Positions 8,035 through 15,894 of a stretch of 64,000 nt of DNA are shown here, piece after piece. The notes under the pieces were generated by a model. That model searched no databases. It worked only from the letters and a program-made list of their open reading frames with translations, and was not told where the DNA came from. Positions within the stretch are counted from its first letter, which is position 1, and each line of letters begins with the position of its first letter. Both the position numbers and the translations under genes were made by a program. The stretch comes from Streptomyces sp. 2114.4. GTDB lineage: Bacteria > Actinomycetota > Actinomycetes > Streptomycetales > Streptomycetaceae. The DNA lies in NCBI RefSeq assembly GCF_900187385.1, contig NZ_FYEY01000001.1, positions 4,898,001-4,962,000 on the forward strand, given 5' to 3'.

Positions 8035-8889
8035 TCAGGTCAACGTTTCGAGCGCCTTCAGAATGAGTGTCCGCGCCTCGGCGCCGTACGCGGCCATGCT
8101 GCGCAATTGCTCAAAGGCTTTGAGGTACAGAGAGATCTCGGAGTGCTGCGTGACCCGTACCCGTGCTGATACCAACTCGACCGATACCAGAGTGTCGTCG
8201 TATATGTGGAAAGTCTCGCGTGGTCCCAGCACACGGTCGTGGGTTGTCATGGGAATGATGCCGAGTGACACGGACGGCAAGGAACCAGCGGTAAGTATGG
8301 AGCCGAGTTGGCCGGCCATCGTGTCTGCGTCTCCGACGCGGTAATGGAGCGCTGCCTCTTCCATGAGCAGTACGAATCGGTGCCCCGGCTCGTGGATGAT
8401 GTGGGAGCGCTCAACCTGTGGCTGGGCGGCTTCGGCGCTGTCGTCGACGGACAGTCCCCGGAATTCGGCAGCCCTCCGCAGCACCGCGGCCGCGTAGCCC
8501 TCGGTTTGTAGGAGGCCGGGAACAAGGGTTGAGGAGTAGACGCGGAACAGCGTGGTCTCACGGAAGAATCGCACGGAGCGGTTCTGCAATTGTTTGAGGC
8601 CGTCGCGCACCTGGTGGCGCCATTCGGTGTACATGGACTCGGCGTGCAGCGACAGCGTGATCATTCCGGCCGCCTCGTCCTTTGCACCACAAGCGTCGCA
8701 CCAGAGTCTGATGTCGTTGGGGGAAGGCGCAGTGCGGGCGTTCTCGATGCGGGATGTTTTGGCATGATGCCATCCACACCGACCGGCCAGCTCGGTGACC
8801 GTCAACCCTGCCCCTTTTCGAAGATCGCGCAGCCGCACGGCAACTGCTTCGCGTGCGGCCTGCGCGGACGAGGAAGGAGAGGCGGTCAT
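8035..8889 (-). CDS. HTH regulator with DUF5753 domain (second copy)
   Basis: 284 residues. HTH at about residues 15-65 (VAVRLRDLRKGAGLTVTELA, then HHAKTSRIENARTAPS), then the DUF5753 region (STLVPGLLQTEGYAAAVLRR, HRFVLLMEEAALHYRV, SVSLGIIPMTTHDRVLGP). It is cytoplasmic and DNA-binding. It lies 21 bases downstream of the DUF6879 gene and 82 bases upstream of the HTH-less paralogue, so all probably share a transcript. No DUF397 gene accompanies this copy. The ribosome site is weak; coupling to the upstream gene is likely. Confidence 0.85.
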   Translation of the reverse strand: MTASPSSSAQAAREAVAVRLRDLRKGAGLTVTELAGRCGWHHAKTSRIENARTAPSPNDIRLWCDACGAKDEAAGMITLSLHAESMYTEWRHQVRDGLKQLQNRSVRFFRETTLFRVYSSTLVPGLLQTEGYAAAVLRRAAEFRGLSVDDSAEAAQPQVERSHIIHEPGHRFVLLMEEAALHYRVGDADTMAGQLGSILTAGSLPSVSLGIIPMTTHDRVLGPRETFHIYDDTLVSVELVSARVRVTQHSEISLYLKAFEQLRSMAAYGAEARTLILKALETLT

Positions 8890-8910
8890 GAGGGAGCGAG
8901 GTGTCTTTTG

Positions 8911-9438
8911 CTAGCGGATTTCGTACTGCTCATGCGGAACAGCGCGTGCCCACACAGCCTCGAAAGCTTCCGAGCAGAGCTTCGCCGTGGCCGGGTCGTC
9001 GGCGATCTCCGGGCCTCTCGAGGAGCCATTACCGGCGAAGTGGTTCCACCGGATCAGTCGGCCGTCGAAGAGCCAGAAGTCGTTTCCCGGTAGAGCGATG
9101 TCGGAGGCGCGTCGACGAGGCAGCCATCGAACCTGCTCTCCGGCAGCGAGATTGACGGTGGTTCCGGCGTGCTCAAACCGAATGTAGTCGGAGGCCGGCT
9201 CGGAAATGATGCGTGCCCGCCGGACGATGACCCCACGGGCGACGGCCCGCGAGACCAGGTCGACCCAGGGTGCCCAGTGAGCCGAGTGGCGGTCGATGTC
9301 CCGCTGACCGGTGCGCTGCCAGGTGGTGAAGTCATTGGCTTCGCCGCTGACTCCATACGCGTCACGCATTTCGAGGTGCACCGCTGAATGCTCAGCGCCC
9401 TCCAACATGCTGCTAAAGCTTGGCACGTTCTGCGGCAT
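8911..9438 (-). CDS. DUF6879 family protein
   Basis: 175 residues from the ATG at 9438, with GGGAGG six bases upstream. The pattern matches the DUF6879 family as I know it: a central VSRAVARGVIVRRARIISEP, EQVRWLPRRRASDIALPGND, FWLFDGRLIRWNHFAG and a C-terminal AFEAVWARAVPHEQY. Members recur next to Scr1-type HTH genes in Streptomyces; the molecular function is unknown. Here it overlaps the end of the 85-codon upstream ORF by 26 bases and precedes the HTH gene, so all are probably one operon. Confidence 0.75.
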   Translation of the reverse strand: MPQNVPSFSSMLEGAEHSAVHLEMRDAYGVSGEANDFTTWQRTGQRDIDRHSAHWAPWVDLVSRAVARGVIVRRARIISEPASDYIRFEHAGTTVNLAAGEQVRWLPRRRASDIALPGNDFWLFDGRLIRWNHFAGNGSSRGPEIADDPATAKLCSEAFEAVWARAVPHEQYEIR

Positions 9439-9670
9439 CGCACGCCTCCCTCAGGATCGGCACCAGTCGCGCGGGGACACGGATGACCGACTCGTGGTCA
9501 GGGATGAGCTGGGCGTGCCCAGGTGCATTGTGCTGCGCACACCGGGCTCGCGTGGCGTCATCCGCCGTGTAGCTCTGAATCACGATGTCGGCGTTCTCTA
9601 GATCCACCCAGGCGGTCGGGGACTCATCGATGTCTGAGTTCGGGTCGACTCCGATGAACTGTAGATGCAC
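9413..9670 (-). CDS. 85-residue hypothetical protein, first gene of the second Scr1 operon
   Basis: Starts at GTG 9670, preceded by GGAGG with five bases between. The product is acidic and without membrane segments (MHLQFIGVDPNSDIDESPTA, VDLENADIVIQSYTADDATR, then SVIRVPARLVPILREACDAA). The late VIRVPARLVPILREA segment looks like a conserved helix and the central part looks like a small beta domain. No family assigned. It overlaps the DUF6879 gene by 26 bases. The longer upstream extension of this frame is Arg-rich and not gene-like. Confidence 0.65.
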   Translation of the reverse strand: MHLQFIGVDPNSDIDESPTAWVDLENADIVIQSYTADDATRARCAQHNAPGHAQLIPDHESVIRVPARLVPILREACDAAERAKL

Positions 9671-9989
9671 GTCAACCTCCAGTGAAGGGGTGAGCAGGGG
9701 GCCGCAGCGGCCGCCTCGTGGCCGGTGTCGATGATGTAGGGCCCAAATGACTCTTTGGCTTCGTCTCCGCGATGTGCGCTGATGTGCACCACAATTACGG
9801 AGAGAGACGGCTCGGATCAAGCTGAAAAGCAGCCAACTCGCCTGAAAGTTGGGCTCTCTGCACATCGATGCACATTGTTGGCGACGGCGCACCCGACGCC
9901 TCTAGCGTCGCCATCCTGCGTAGCCCCGTCCCGTTGGGATGGAATCGGCCGCTGCGCTCGGTCCGACGACGCCCGATGGAGGCATCTGC
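9671..9989. promoter_or_regulatory. Control region between the Scr1 operon and small plus-strand genes
   Basis: 319 bases with no accepted ORF. It holds an inverted repeat CCAACT (9833-9838) / AGTTGG (9847-9852), a direct repeat TGCACAT (9860-9866, 9870-9876) around TCGA-centred dyad symmetry, and arms GGCGACG (9880-9886) / CGTCGCC (9906-9912). These are candidate operators for the HTH proteins of this block. Confidence 0.35.
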
Positions 9990-10163
9990 ATGGCTATCTC
10001 CGGATCCCGCCCCGCGTCCGCGGCACCGTCTGTCATGCAGGAGTGCAAGGCCTGTCAGGACCTGGAGCGCGGCCGCAAGCAGGCCGCAGCGGCGCGGGAT
10101 CGCAGCAAGGTGACCGACTTCGACGTCCTCATCGAACGCCACCGCGCGAGGCACCAGCAGTAG
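9990..10163 (+). CDS. 57-residue CxxC small protein
   Basis: ATG at 9990 with GGAGG seven bases upstream. The product has a Ser/Ala-rich start, a CKAC motif (MQECKACQDLERGRKQAAAA) and a basic tail (VLIERHRARHQQ). One CxxC pair is too little for a classical zinc ribbon, but a dimer could bind metal. Family not recognised. It is the first of three small co-directional genes. A competing antisense ORF on the minus strand has no ribosome site. Confidence 0.55.
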   Translation: MAISGSRPASAAPSVMQECKACQDLERGRKQAAAARDRSKVTDFDVLIERHRARHQQ

Positions 10164-10340
10164 CCGCGAAGAGGAAACGGGTCGCGGCTCCGGGTGGCCC
10201 GATGGCCGACGTGATTGCTGGACCGGCGCTTCGTCAGACCCACGGCCGCCTTACGAAAACTCCCGCCCCGGCCGCCATTCCCTGGCAGGACACGGCCGGA
10301 GCGGGCGGGCCCACGAGGGGCCCTCGCAAGGGCACGACGG

Positions 10341-10359
10341 CGCGCGGACCGACCGCGCG
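10341..10359. other. Hairpin 26 bases before the 35-codon peptide gene
   Basis: Arms CGCGCGG (10341-10347) and CCGCGCG (10353-10359). It may end the upstream transcript or act in the leader of the peptide gene; the sequence does not decide between them. Confidence 0.4.
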
Positions 10360-10385
10360 GCGACTTTGCACCCGAGGAGAGCACC

Positions 10386-10493
10386 ATGCGATACCGCCTC
10401 GATCCGGTCAAGTACGGCGGCGATGAGGACGACAACCAGGGCGGCAACCCCAACGGAGGCTGCGGCGACGGCGAAGGCTGCGGCCGCCAGTAG
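10386..10493 (+). CDS. 35-residue Gly/Asp/Asn-rich peptide with two C-terminal cysteines (possible precursor peptide)
   Basis: ATG at 10386 with GAGGAGAG upstream. The product starts with a basic segment (MRYRLDPVKY), has an acidic middle (GGDEDDNQ) and ends Gly/Asn-rich with two Cys (NPNGGCGDGEGCGRQ). Leader-like and core-like halves and the small size recall ribosomally made peptides, but no known modifying enzyme is nearby. The next gene (10598) is an unknown 135-residue protein that might act on it. It could also be a small regulatory or metal-binding protein. Third positions are G/C as in real genes. Confidence 0.5.
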   Translation: MRYRLDPVKYGGDEDDNQGGNPNGGCGDGEGCGRQ

Positions 10494-10597
10494 CCCGTGG
10501 ACCCGGCGGCCCTCGTCCCGTAACCGGGGCGTGGGCCGCCCGTTCGGATCAGTGCAGGCAAGACCGTGCAAGCAAGGCGTTCGCAGTAGGGAGAGAG

Positions 10598-11005
10598 ATG
10601 CCTGGACCCCACCACCACGCCTATGTCTGGCTCGGCAGTGGCGACGTGCTCGTGAAGCCGGGCGACGCTCACCGGCGCCCGGACCACCCGGAGTTCCGCT
10701 CCGCCCAGGTGATGCCGCTGGAGTGCGCGGACTGGCTGCTGAAGCCGGCCTCCCGGATCGAGGCGACGTTCGACGAACCGAAGGAGGGGGCCGACTGGTA
10801 TGCGGGGCAACTCGCGCAGTATGCCGACGTCTTCGTCGGCTCGTATCCGGGGGAGCCGTCGCACGAGGAAACCGTGCGGGCGCTGTCCGCCGGTGAGGAC
10901 CGGGTCGGCGGGTGGTGGGTGACCGGTGGTCGTTTCCTGTCGCTCAACCTGATCGCGTGCAGTCCGCATCGGGTGCGAACGGATTACGCATGCCCGGGGC
11001 GGTAG
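10598..11005 (+). CDS. 135-residue hypothetical protein downstream of the peptide gene
   Basis: ATG at 10598 directly after GGGAGAGAG. Starts MPGPHHHAYVWLGSGDVLV and contains MPLECADWLLKPASRIEATF, EGADWYAGQLAQYADVFVGS and GGWWVTGGRFLSLNLIACSP. It is rich in Trp and Gly, soluble, with an N-terminal HHH and three Cys. No family recognised. It lies 104 bases after the 35-codon peptide gene in the same direction; the two may be one transcript. No function is assigned. Confidence 0.65.
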   Translation: MPGPHHHAYVWLGSGDVLVKPGDAHRRPDHPEFRSAQVMPLECADWLLKPASRIEATFDEPKEGADWYAGQLAQYADVFVGSYPGEPSHEETVRALSAGEDRVGGWWVTGGRFLSLNLIACSPHRVRTDYACPGR

Positions 11006-11088
11006 GCGGTGGGCAGTAGGCGGGAGACGGCAGGAAGTGGGCGGGTGGTGCGGCAGGCCGGACGCGGCGTTCGTGCGCGGCCCGGCCG

Positions 11089-11706
11089 TCATCCGCCCGG
11101 GCCTCGCCAGATGTTGCTGAAGGCCTCTTCGTCGATGGCTCGCCGTTGGCGTTCGAATTCCAGCTCGTTCACCGCGTCGGTGACGGTGGCGAGCACGGTC
11201 TCCACCGCTTCGTCAGCCACGTTCGCGGGCTCTTCCGCCGGCTCGTCGCGGAGCCTGAGGGCCGCCGCAAGGGCCGCGAGGACGGGCTCGCCCGCGGTCC
11301 AGCGGGCCGCCGCCGCGCGGCGGGCGGGCGAATCGGCCAGTGTCAGTTCGCCGCCGGACCGGAAGGGGAGCCAGCGCTTGCGGGGCTGCCGGGTGAGCTG
11401 ACCTTCCGACTCAAAGGCGGACAGGTAGGCCGTGGACAGGCCCCGGCCTCTGCGCCACAGCCAGTCGTCGACCGACTCGTACGGCGGTTGCTGGTCGAGT
11501 GACGACGCGGCCTCGTCCATGAGGCGGTCGGCCACGGACGGCCGGTAGCCCGGCACGATGCGGTCGCCGTCCAGGCTGACGGCCTGCGCCTCCAGGAGGT
11601 CGATCAGCTCGGCGCCCGCGAGCGCGAGCGACAGATTGCCGCGCTCCACCGTGCGACTGGATTCCATGTCCATGGTGACGAACAACAGGTCCCGCGGTGT
11701 GGTCAT
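11089..11706 (-). CDS. GPP34 / GOLPH3-like phosphoprotein
   Basis: 205 residues from the ATG at 11706 (GTGGAG six bases upstream; another ATG at 11718 lacks a site). The N-terminus TTPRDLLFVTMDMESSRTVE and LSLALAGAELIDLLEAQAVS are typical of bacterial members of the GPP34 family (eukaryotic GOLPH3/Vps74, which bind phosphoinositides and glycosyltransferases). Streptomyces carry several copies of unknown role, often beside regulators. The helical repeats continue to the C-terminus (ATVTDAVNELEFERQRRAID). It converges on the 135-residue gene, 83 bases away. Confidence 0.85.
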   Translation of the reverse strand: MTTPRDLLFVTMDMESSRTVERGNLSLALAGAELIDLLEAQAVSLDGDRIVPGYRPSVADRLMDEAASSLDQQPPYESVDDWLWRRGRGLSTAYLSAFESEGQLTRQPRKRWLPFRSGGELTLADSPARRAAAARWTAGEPVLAALAAALRLRDEPAEEPANVADEAVETVLATVTDAVNELEFERQRRAIDEEAFSNIWRGPGG

Positions 11707-11838
11707 GAAGGACTCCACGTCAGGGCATCAGGAGCATGGATGGGACGTTCCGCCGGCCGGTGAGCGTTTCCTCCGGCTCCTTACGAGCTTATGGAGCGAA
11801 GGCGGTGGCTGCATCCCACGGGGGATACGGGACGGTTC

Positions 11839-12726
11839 CTATCCGCCGGTGCGCGGTGGCGCCCCGCCCGCCGCCCTCCCCATGACCTCGTGGGCCAGTC
11901 TGACCAGGTCCGGGATCCGCGGGTGTCCCGGGCCGTCGCGCCAGGCGATGACCACCGGGACGGGCGGGGCGTCGGTCAGCGGGACGTACGCCATGGACGG
12001 GTGGGGGTGCATGTCGGCGGTGGCGGAGGTGGTGACGCCCACGGCGCGGCCGCCGGTGATGGCGGCCAGCCAGTCGTCGGTGTTGCCGATGGTGATCGTG
12101 GAGGCGGGGCGGGCTGCTGCGGGCCACAGGTCGAGCGTGGTGGTGCCGGAGACGGTGTTGAGGGCGATGGTGCGGTCCGTCAGCTCGGTGAGGGAGAGGG
12201 CGGTGCGGTGGGCCAGCGGGTCGTCGGCGGGGAGCCCGGCGACCCGGGGCTCGGTGGTGAGCTGGTCGGTGATCAGACCGGGGGCGCGGACCTCGCCGCG
12301 CAGCAGGGCCGCGTCCACATCGCCGCGGGCGAGACCGGCCGTGCGGTCGTCGATGCGGAGGAGTTCGAGCGGGGTCGCCGGGTGCTCCTCGTGCCAGCGG
12401 CGCAGCAGCGCGGTGGTGTCCGTACCGGCGGCCGACCAGGCGTGGCCCAGGCGCAGCGGCCAGGCGGTGTGCGGTGCGTGGCCGAGTGCCCGGTCGAAGG
12501 CGGTGACCGCGATCGCGGCCTGGTCGCGGAAGGAGAGGCCGTCGGGGGTGAGCGCGAGGTGGTGGGTGGTGCGGTCGACGAGCCGGAGGCCCAGCTCCGC
12601 TTCCAGCTGGCGCAGGGTGCGGGAGACGGCCGGCTGGGTCAGGTGCAGGCGCTCGGCGGCACGGGTGATGCTCAGGGTGTCGGCGATGGCCAGAAAGCAG
12701 CGGAAATGACGCAGCTCGATGCTCAT
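11839..12726 (-). CDS. LysR-family regulator, divergent from an EamA transporter
   Basis: 295 residues from ATG 12726 (MSIELRHFRCFLAIADTLSI). The HTH covers residues 1-60 (RAAERLHLTQPAVSRTLRQL) and an effector-binding domain follows (VAGLPADDPLAHRTALSLTE). Only 69 bases separate it from the divergent EamA gene, the classic LTTR layout, so that exporter is the likely target. A -35 TGAAAT and -10 TATGCT, 17 bases apart, lie eight bases before the ATG with no ribosome site, so the mRNA is probably leaderless. The minus-strand frame stays open upstream across the EamA gene; I reject that extension. Confidence 0.88.
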   Translation of the reverse strand: MSIELRHFRCFLAIADTLSITRAAERLHLTQPAVSRTLRQLEAELGLRLVDRTTHHLALTPDGLSFRDQAAIAVTAFDRALGHAPHTAWPLRLGHAWSAAGTDTTALLRRWHEEHPATPLELLRIDDRTAGLARGDVDAALLRGEVRAPGLITDQLTTEPRVAGLPADDPLAHRTALSLTELTDRTIALNTVSGTTTLDLWPAAARPASTITIGNTDDWLAAITGGRAVGVTTSATADMHPHPSMAYVPLTDAPPVPVVIAWRDGPGHPRIPDLVRLAHEVMGRAAGGAPPRTGG

Positions 12727-12795
12727 GCGTGGGGAGCATAACAACAGGGGAAAAGGCATTTCACGGACCGGAAGAAGGCCCCGTAGCGTGGTGGC

Positions 12796-13806
12796 GTGAA
12801 TGCATCGTCCGAGAGCCCCGATGGCCGTCTCCCCGCCGCTCCCGTCCACACCGTGTCCGCCGGCGACGACGGGGGGATTCCGCACCCCGTGCCGCCCTCG
12901 CCCGAGGTGCTGACGGCGGAGGCCCAGGCCGGGACCGTCGGGACCGCCGGGGCGTCGGGTGCCCGCGGGCGGCTCGTGTCGGTGGCGCTGGTCATCGGCG
13001 GGATCGTCTCGCTGCAGTTCGGCTCGTCGGTGGCGGTGCTGCTCTTCCCGCGGGCCGGTGCGCTGGGCGTGGTCACCCTGCGGCTGGTCGTCGCCTCGCT
13101 GGTGCTGCTGGCCGTCTGCCGTCCCAAGGTGCGCGGCCACTCGCGGGGCGACTGGGCCACGGTGCTCGCCTTCGGCGTCGCACTGGCCGGGATGAACTCG
13201 CTCTTTTACCAGGCCATCGACCGCATCCCGCTGGGAGCCGCGGTCACCCTGGAGTTCCTTGGGCCGCTGATCCTGTCGGTGGCGACCTCCCGCCGGCTGC
13301 TCAGCCTGGTGTGGGCGGCGCTGGCTCTCGGTGGCGTGGTGCTGCTGGGACGCGAGGGCTTCGACGGACTCAACCTCACCGGCGCGGCGTTCGCGCTGGC
13401 GGCCGGTGGCCTGTGGGCCGCCTACATCCTGCTGTCCGCCCGTACGGGGCAGCGCTTCCCGCAGGCGGACGGGCTGGCGCTGGCGATGACCGTCGCGGCG
13501 CTGCTCAGCCTGCCGTTCGGCATCGTCAGCGCGGGTGCCGCCCTGCTGAACCCGGTCACGCTGGGGCTGGGCGCCGCCGTCGCCCTGATGTCGTCCGTCA
13601 TGCCCTACACCCTGGAACTCCTCGCCCTGCGCAAGCTCCCGGCCTCCGGCTTCGCCGTGATGATGAGCCTGGAGCCGGCCGCCGCGGCCACCGCCGGGTT
13701 CCTCGTCCTGCACCAGTCGCTGGGCTGGGCCGAGGTGCTGGCGATCGGGCTGGTCGTGGTCGCGAGTGTGGGGGCGGTACGGAGCGCGGGGGCGGGGTCC
13801 CAGTGA
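12796..13806 (+). CDS. EamA (DMT) family exporter, RhtA-like
   Basis: 336 residues from GTG 12796. After a ~55-residue polar, Pro-rich N-terminus come about ten hydrophobic segments in two EamA repeats (LVSVALVIGGIVSLQFGSSV, GVVTLRLVVASLVLLAV, AVTLEFLGPLILSVATS, PYTLELLALRKLPASGFAVM, MMSLEPAAAATAGFLVLHQS). The GAAVTLEFLGPL and SLEPAAAA motifs are those of RhtA-type threonine/homoserine exporters. It sits in the membrane and exports an amino acid or similar solute (family inference). A -10-like TAGCGT six bases before GTG suggests leaderless transcription. Likely controlled by the divergent LysR protein. Confidence 0.88.
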   Translation: MNASSESPDGRLPAAPVHTVSAGDDGGIPHPVPPSPEVLTAEAQAGTVGTAGASGARGRLVSVALVIGGIVSLQFGSSVAVLLFPRAGALGVVTLRLVVASLVLLAVCRPKVRGHSRGDWATVLAFGVALAGMNSLFYQAIDRIPLGAAVTLEFLGPLILSVATSRRLLSLVWAALALGGVVLLGREGFDGLNLTGAAFALAAGGLWAAYILLSARTGQRFPQADGLALAMTVAALLSLPFGIVSAGAALLNPVTLGLGAAVALMSSVMPYTLELLALRKLPASGFAVMMSLEPAAAATAGFLVLHQSLGWAEVLAIGLVVVASVGAVRSAGAGSQ

Positions 13807-13819
13807 GCGTGTGCGCCGG

Positions 13820-13836
13820 CCCCCGCTGAGCGGGGG
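13820..13836 (+). terminator. Hairpin after the EamA gene
   Basis: Perfect arms CCCCCGCT (13820-13827) and AGCGGGGG (13829-13836), 13 bases after the stop. Such a one-base loop must open in RNA, so the real stem is somewhat shorter. Confidence 0.6.
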
Positions 13837-13910
13837 GGGCGGCGCGCCCTCAGGAACGAGGGTGCGGAATCCTGTGTGCGCGGGTTGGTCAGCTCGGGGA
13901 CACTCCGGGC

Positions 13911-14837
13911 ATGAGCTTCGACGCCATCCAGACACCGCAGGAGCGGGCTCTTGGCCATGTGGCCGGGCTGTCGTCCGGTCCGCCGGTAGATCCGGTGCTG
14001 CGGGTGACCCTCAACTTTCATCCGGACCGTCTGACGCGCGGCAAGCCGATCCTTGACTCCCTGGCTGAGTGCGGTGCCTATGTCTCACAGTTCGTCACCG
14101 GAACGAGCAACGGCGGCCTGACCGCCCACCCCGGTGGGGACCGGTGGCGGTGGGAGAGCCGGATCTTCAACGGCGCCTACGACAACGCCGCGGCCGGCGA
14201 GCGGCCCGCCTATGGGGCGTTGAACTTCGGCCGGAATCCCGTCGGCGCGGCGCCGCGCTTCGGCTCCTCCCACTTCCGGCTTACCGCCCGGACGCTGGAG
14301 CGGACGACGTTCTGCTATCCGGACAGCTGCCTGGAGCCCTCGGACTTCGGTACCGCAGCGCGCATGGGGCTCATCGAGCGGGCCCTGGCCGACCATCGGG
14401 ACGCCCTCGACGACTGCATCGAAGCGCAGGTGCACGGACCGGTACGCCTCGATCGCGACGTCGAGGCCCTGGTCCTGGACCGCTGCTACCGAGGCACGGC
14501 CGTCGAGGACGCTGCAGGTCGGCTTCCGTGCCCCGTGGAATGGCACTCCGGCTTCCGGCTCACGGTCGAAGAGCTTCGCCGGCATCCCGCCTACCGGGGC
14601 CAGGAGGTCATCGACCTGGGCGCGCAGATCGCCGTCGGTGACGTGCTCAATCCGCGCCTCGTGGGAGACGCCGCCAGGACCGGTCGTCATGACCCGCAGG
14701 CGGTCAAGAAGGTGTGGCACTACCTGGCGCGGTTCGGCGCACCCCGGCAGGTGATCAACGAGGCGGAGCACCGGGAGCGGGAACGTTCTGGCGGGGTCGT
14801 TTCGTTGGTCCCGGGCCCATCCCCGCTGCTTTCCTAG
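13911..14837 (+). CDS. DUF3626 family protein
   Basis: 308 residues. The family signature is clear near the N-terminus (LRVTLNFHPDRLTRGKPILD, then SQFVTGTSNGGLTAHPGGDR and WESRIFNGAYDNAAAGERPA), followed by ALNFGRNPVGAAPRFGSSHF. DUF3626 proteins have no proven role; their conserved His/Asp/Arg pattern resembles toxin or transferase folds (weak inference). A short gap and GTG start connect it to the DUF5701 gene seven bases downstream. No signal peptide is visible. An Arg-rich antisense ORF covers the same stretch and is rejected. Confidence 0.8.
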   Translation: MSFDAIQTPQERALGHVAGLSSGPPVDPVLRVTLNFHPDRLTRGKPILDSLAECGAYVSQFVTGTSNGGLTAHPGGDRWRWESRIFNGAYDNAAAGERPAYGALNFGRNPVGAAPRFGSSHFRLTARTLERTTFCYPDSCLEPSDFGTAARMGLIERALADHRDALDDCIEAQVHGPVRLDRDVEALVLDRCYRGTAVEDAAGRLPCPVEWHSGFRLTVEELRRHPAYRGQEVIDLGAQIAVGDVLNPRLVGDAARTGRHDPQAVKKVWHYLARFGAPRQVINEAEHRERERSGGVVSLVPGPSPLLS

Positions 14838-14844
14838 GAGCATC

Positions 14845-15525
14845 GTGCCCGAAACCACGCCCGTTTCCTCCACCGCTCTCCCCGTGTTCCCGGCCCTGAG
14901 CGCACAGGCCGAGCGCCTCATCGAGCTGGGGGTGCACGAGGTGGCAGGGCTGTCCACCGCCGATCTTCGGGCCTTCACCCAGGCCGCTGAATGCCGTGCG
15001 AGCGACGGGGCGGCCCTGCTCGCCGTCCACCCGGCTCAGGCCCCTGCCTCTGTCCTCGCGCCGTTGCTCCGCCGTGACGGCAAGCCGGGCTTCGTCGTCA
15101 GTGACATGCCCGACGTCGACCTCTTCGCCTCGCTCGACACGGTCGCGCTGCCCGATGCCCCGCTCTACCTCCTCACCGGCCTCGACCGCGGCGACCAGCT
15201 GGCCAACTGGAGTCCGGACGAGGCGCTGCCCGCCCTCACGGCGAAGGCCCGCACCCCGTTGCTGCTCACCGAGGGCATCCACTGGGTGCTGCAGCAGCCC
15301 GCGGTCCTGGAGCGCAACCACTGCTTCATGACCATCGGGTCCCGGCTGCGCAAAGCCAACGGCGCGCTGGACGCCCGCACGCCGGCGATCTGGATCAGTA
15401 ACGGCACGGGGCGGGACGGCCGCGAGCGCCGCAACGCCCCCAAGGTGGGCTGGTGCTGGGCGGGCAACCGGCACACCTGGCTGGGCTTCGCCTCCGCAGC
15501 GGGCCGCCGGGGCCAGGACCTGTGA
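14845..15525 (+). CDS. DUF5701 family protein
   Basis: 226 residues from GTG 14845 with TAGGAG five bases upstream. It contains PLYLLTGLDRGDQLANWSPD, EGIHWVLQQPAVLERNHCFM, TIGSRLRKANGALDARTPAI and APKVGWCWAGNRHTWLGFAS, the run I associate with the DUF5701 family of soluble actinobacterial proteins of unknown function. It directly follows the DUF3626 gene and is probably cotranscribed with it. Nothing in the sequence gives a reaction. Confidence 0.75.
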   Translation: MPETTPVSSTALPVFPALSAQAERLIELGVHEVAGLSTADLRAFTQAAECRASDGAALLAVHPAQAPASVLAPLLRRDGKPGFVVSDMPDVDLFASLDTVALPDAPLYLLTGLDRGDQLANWSPDEALPALTAKARTPLLLTEGIHWVLQQPAVLERNHCFMTIGSRLRKANGALDARTPAIWISNGTGRDGRERRNAPKVGWCWAGNRHTWLGFASAAGRRGQDL

Positions 15526-15894
15526 AGCCGCCGGGGTCCGGACCGGTAAGCCGCCGGGTCCAGAACCTGTAAGGAGCCGTGATCAGGCGGGGTGGATGCT
15601 GCGGAGCCAGCTGATCGGTCCGTGCAGCGGAAGCCCCGCCGGGTAGCGGTCCGGTGTCTTGTCGTGGCGGGTGGCCAGGCCGCGCCATGCCGTGGCTCGA
15701 AGGTATCGATGGATCAGAAAATCATGCAGGCGTGCTTGATTGTTTCTGTCGGCGCTGCCACGCTCGGAGCGCACCGCACCCGCACCACACCGCACCCGCA
15801 CCACACCGACGGGCCGCCGCCCTGCGCCGCGGCCGTCGTCGCATGCCAACACGCCCTGCCGTTACGGCAGTCGCGTCGATGAGGGGAGTGTCGC
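15526..15894. promoter_or_regulatory. Leader region of the AtuA/carboxylase operon, with duplicated promoter element
   Basis: 369 bases without a gene. The region begins with an imperfect repeat of AGCCGCCGGGTCC-like sequence. At 15722-15764 lies the promoter described in the next entry. The remaining ~120 bases, rich in CACCGCACCCGCACC-like repeats, would be the 5' UTR. Confidence 0.45.
15727..15764 (+). promoter_or_regulatory. Promoter and inverted-repeat operator A (shared with 25062-25099)
   Basis: Inverted repeat CAGGC-GT-GCTTG (15727-15738) overlaps a -35 TTGATT (15736-15741); 17 bases later comes a -10-like CACGCT (15759-15764). The same arrangement, identical at 21 of the first 25 bases starting at AAT, occurs before the acyl-CoA ligase operon, which ends with a TetR gene. 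A TetR operator is the simplest reading. Confidence 0.6.

Noticed and set aside
9795..10154. 119-codon minus-strand ORF opposite the CxxC small protein
   Set aside because: No ribosome site; amino-acid run looks like antisense of the plus-strand gene and control region.
12727..13935. Minus-strand frame continuing upstream of the LysR gene over the EamA gene
   Set aside because: Gln/Arg-rich shadow of EamA; the LysR N-terminus begins at 12726 with a promoter just before it.
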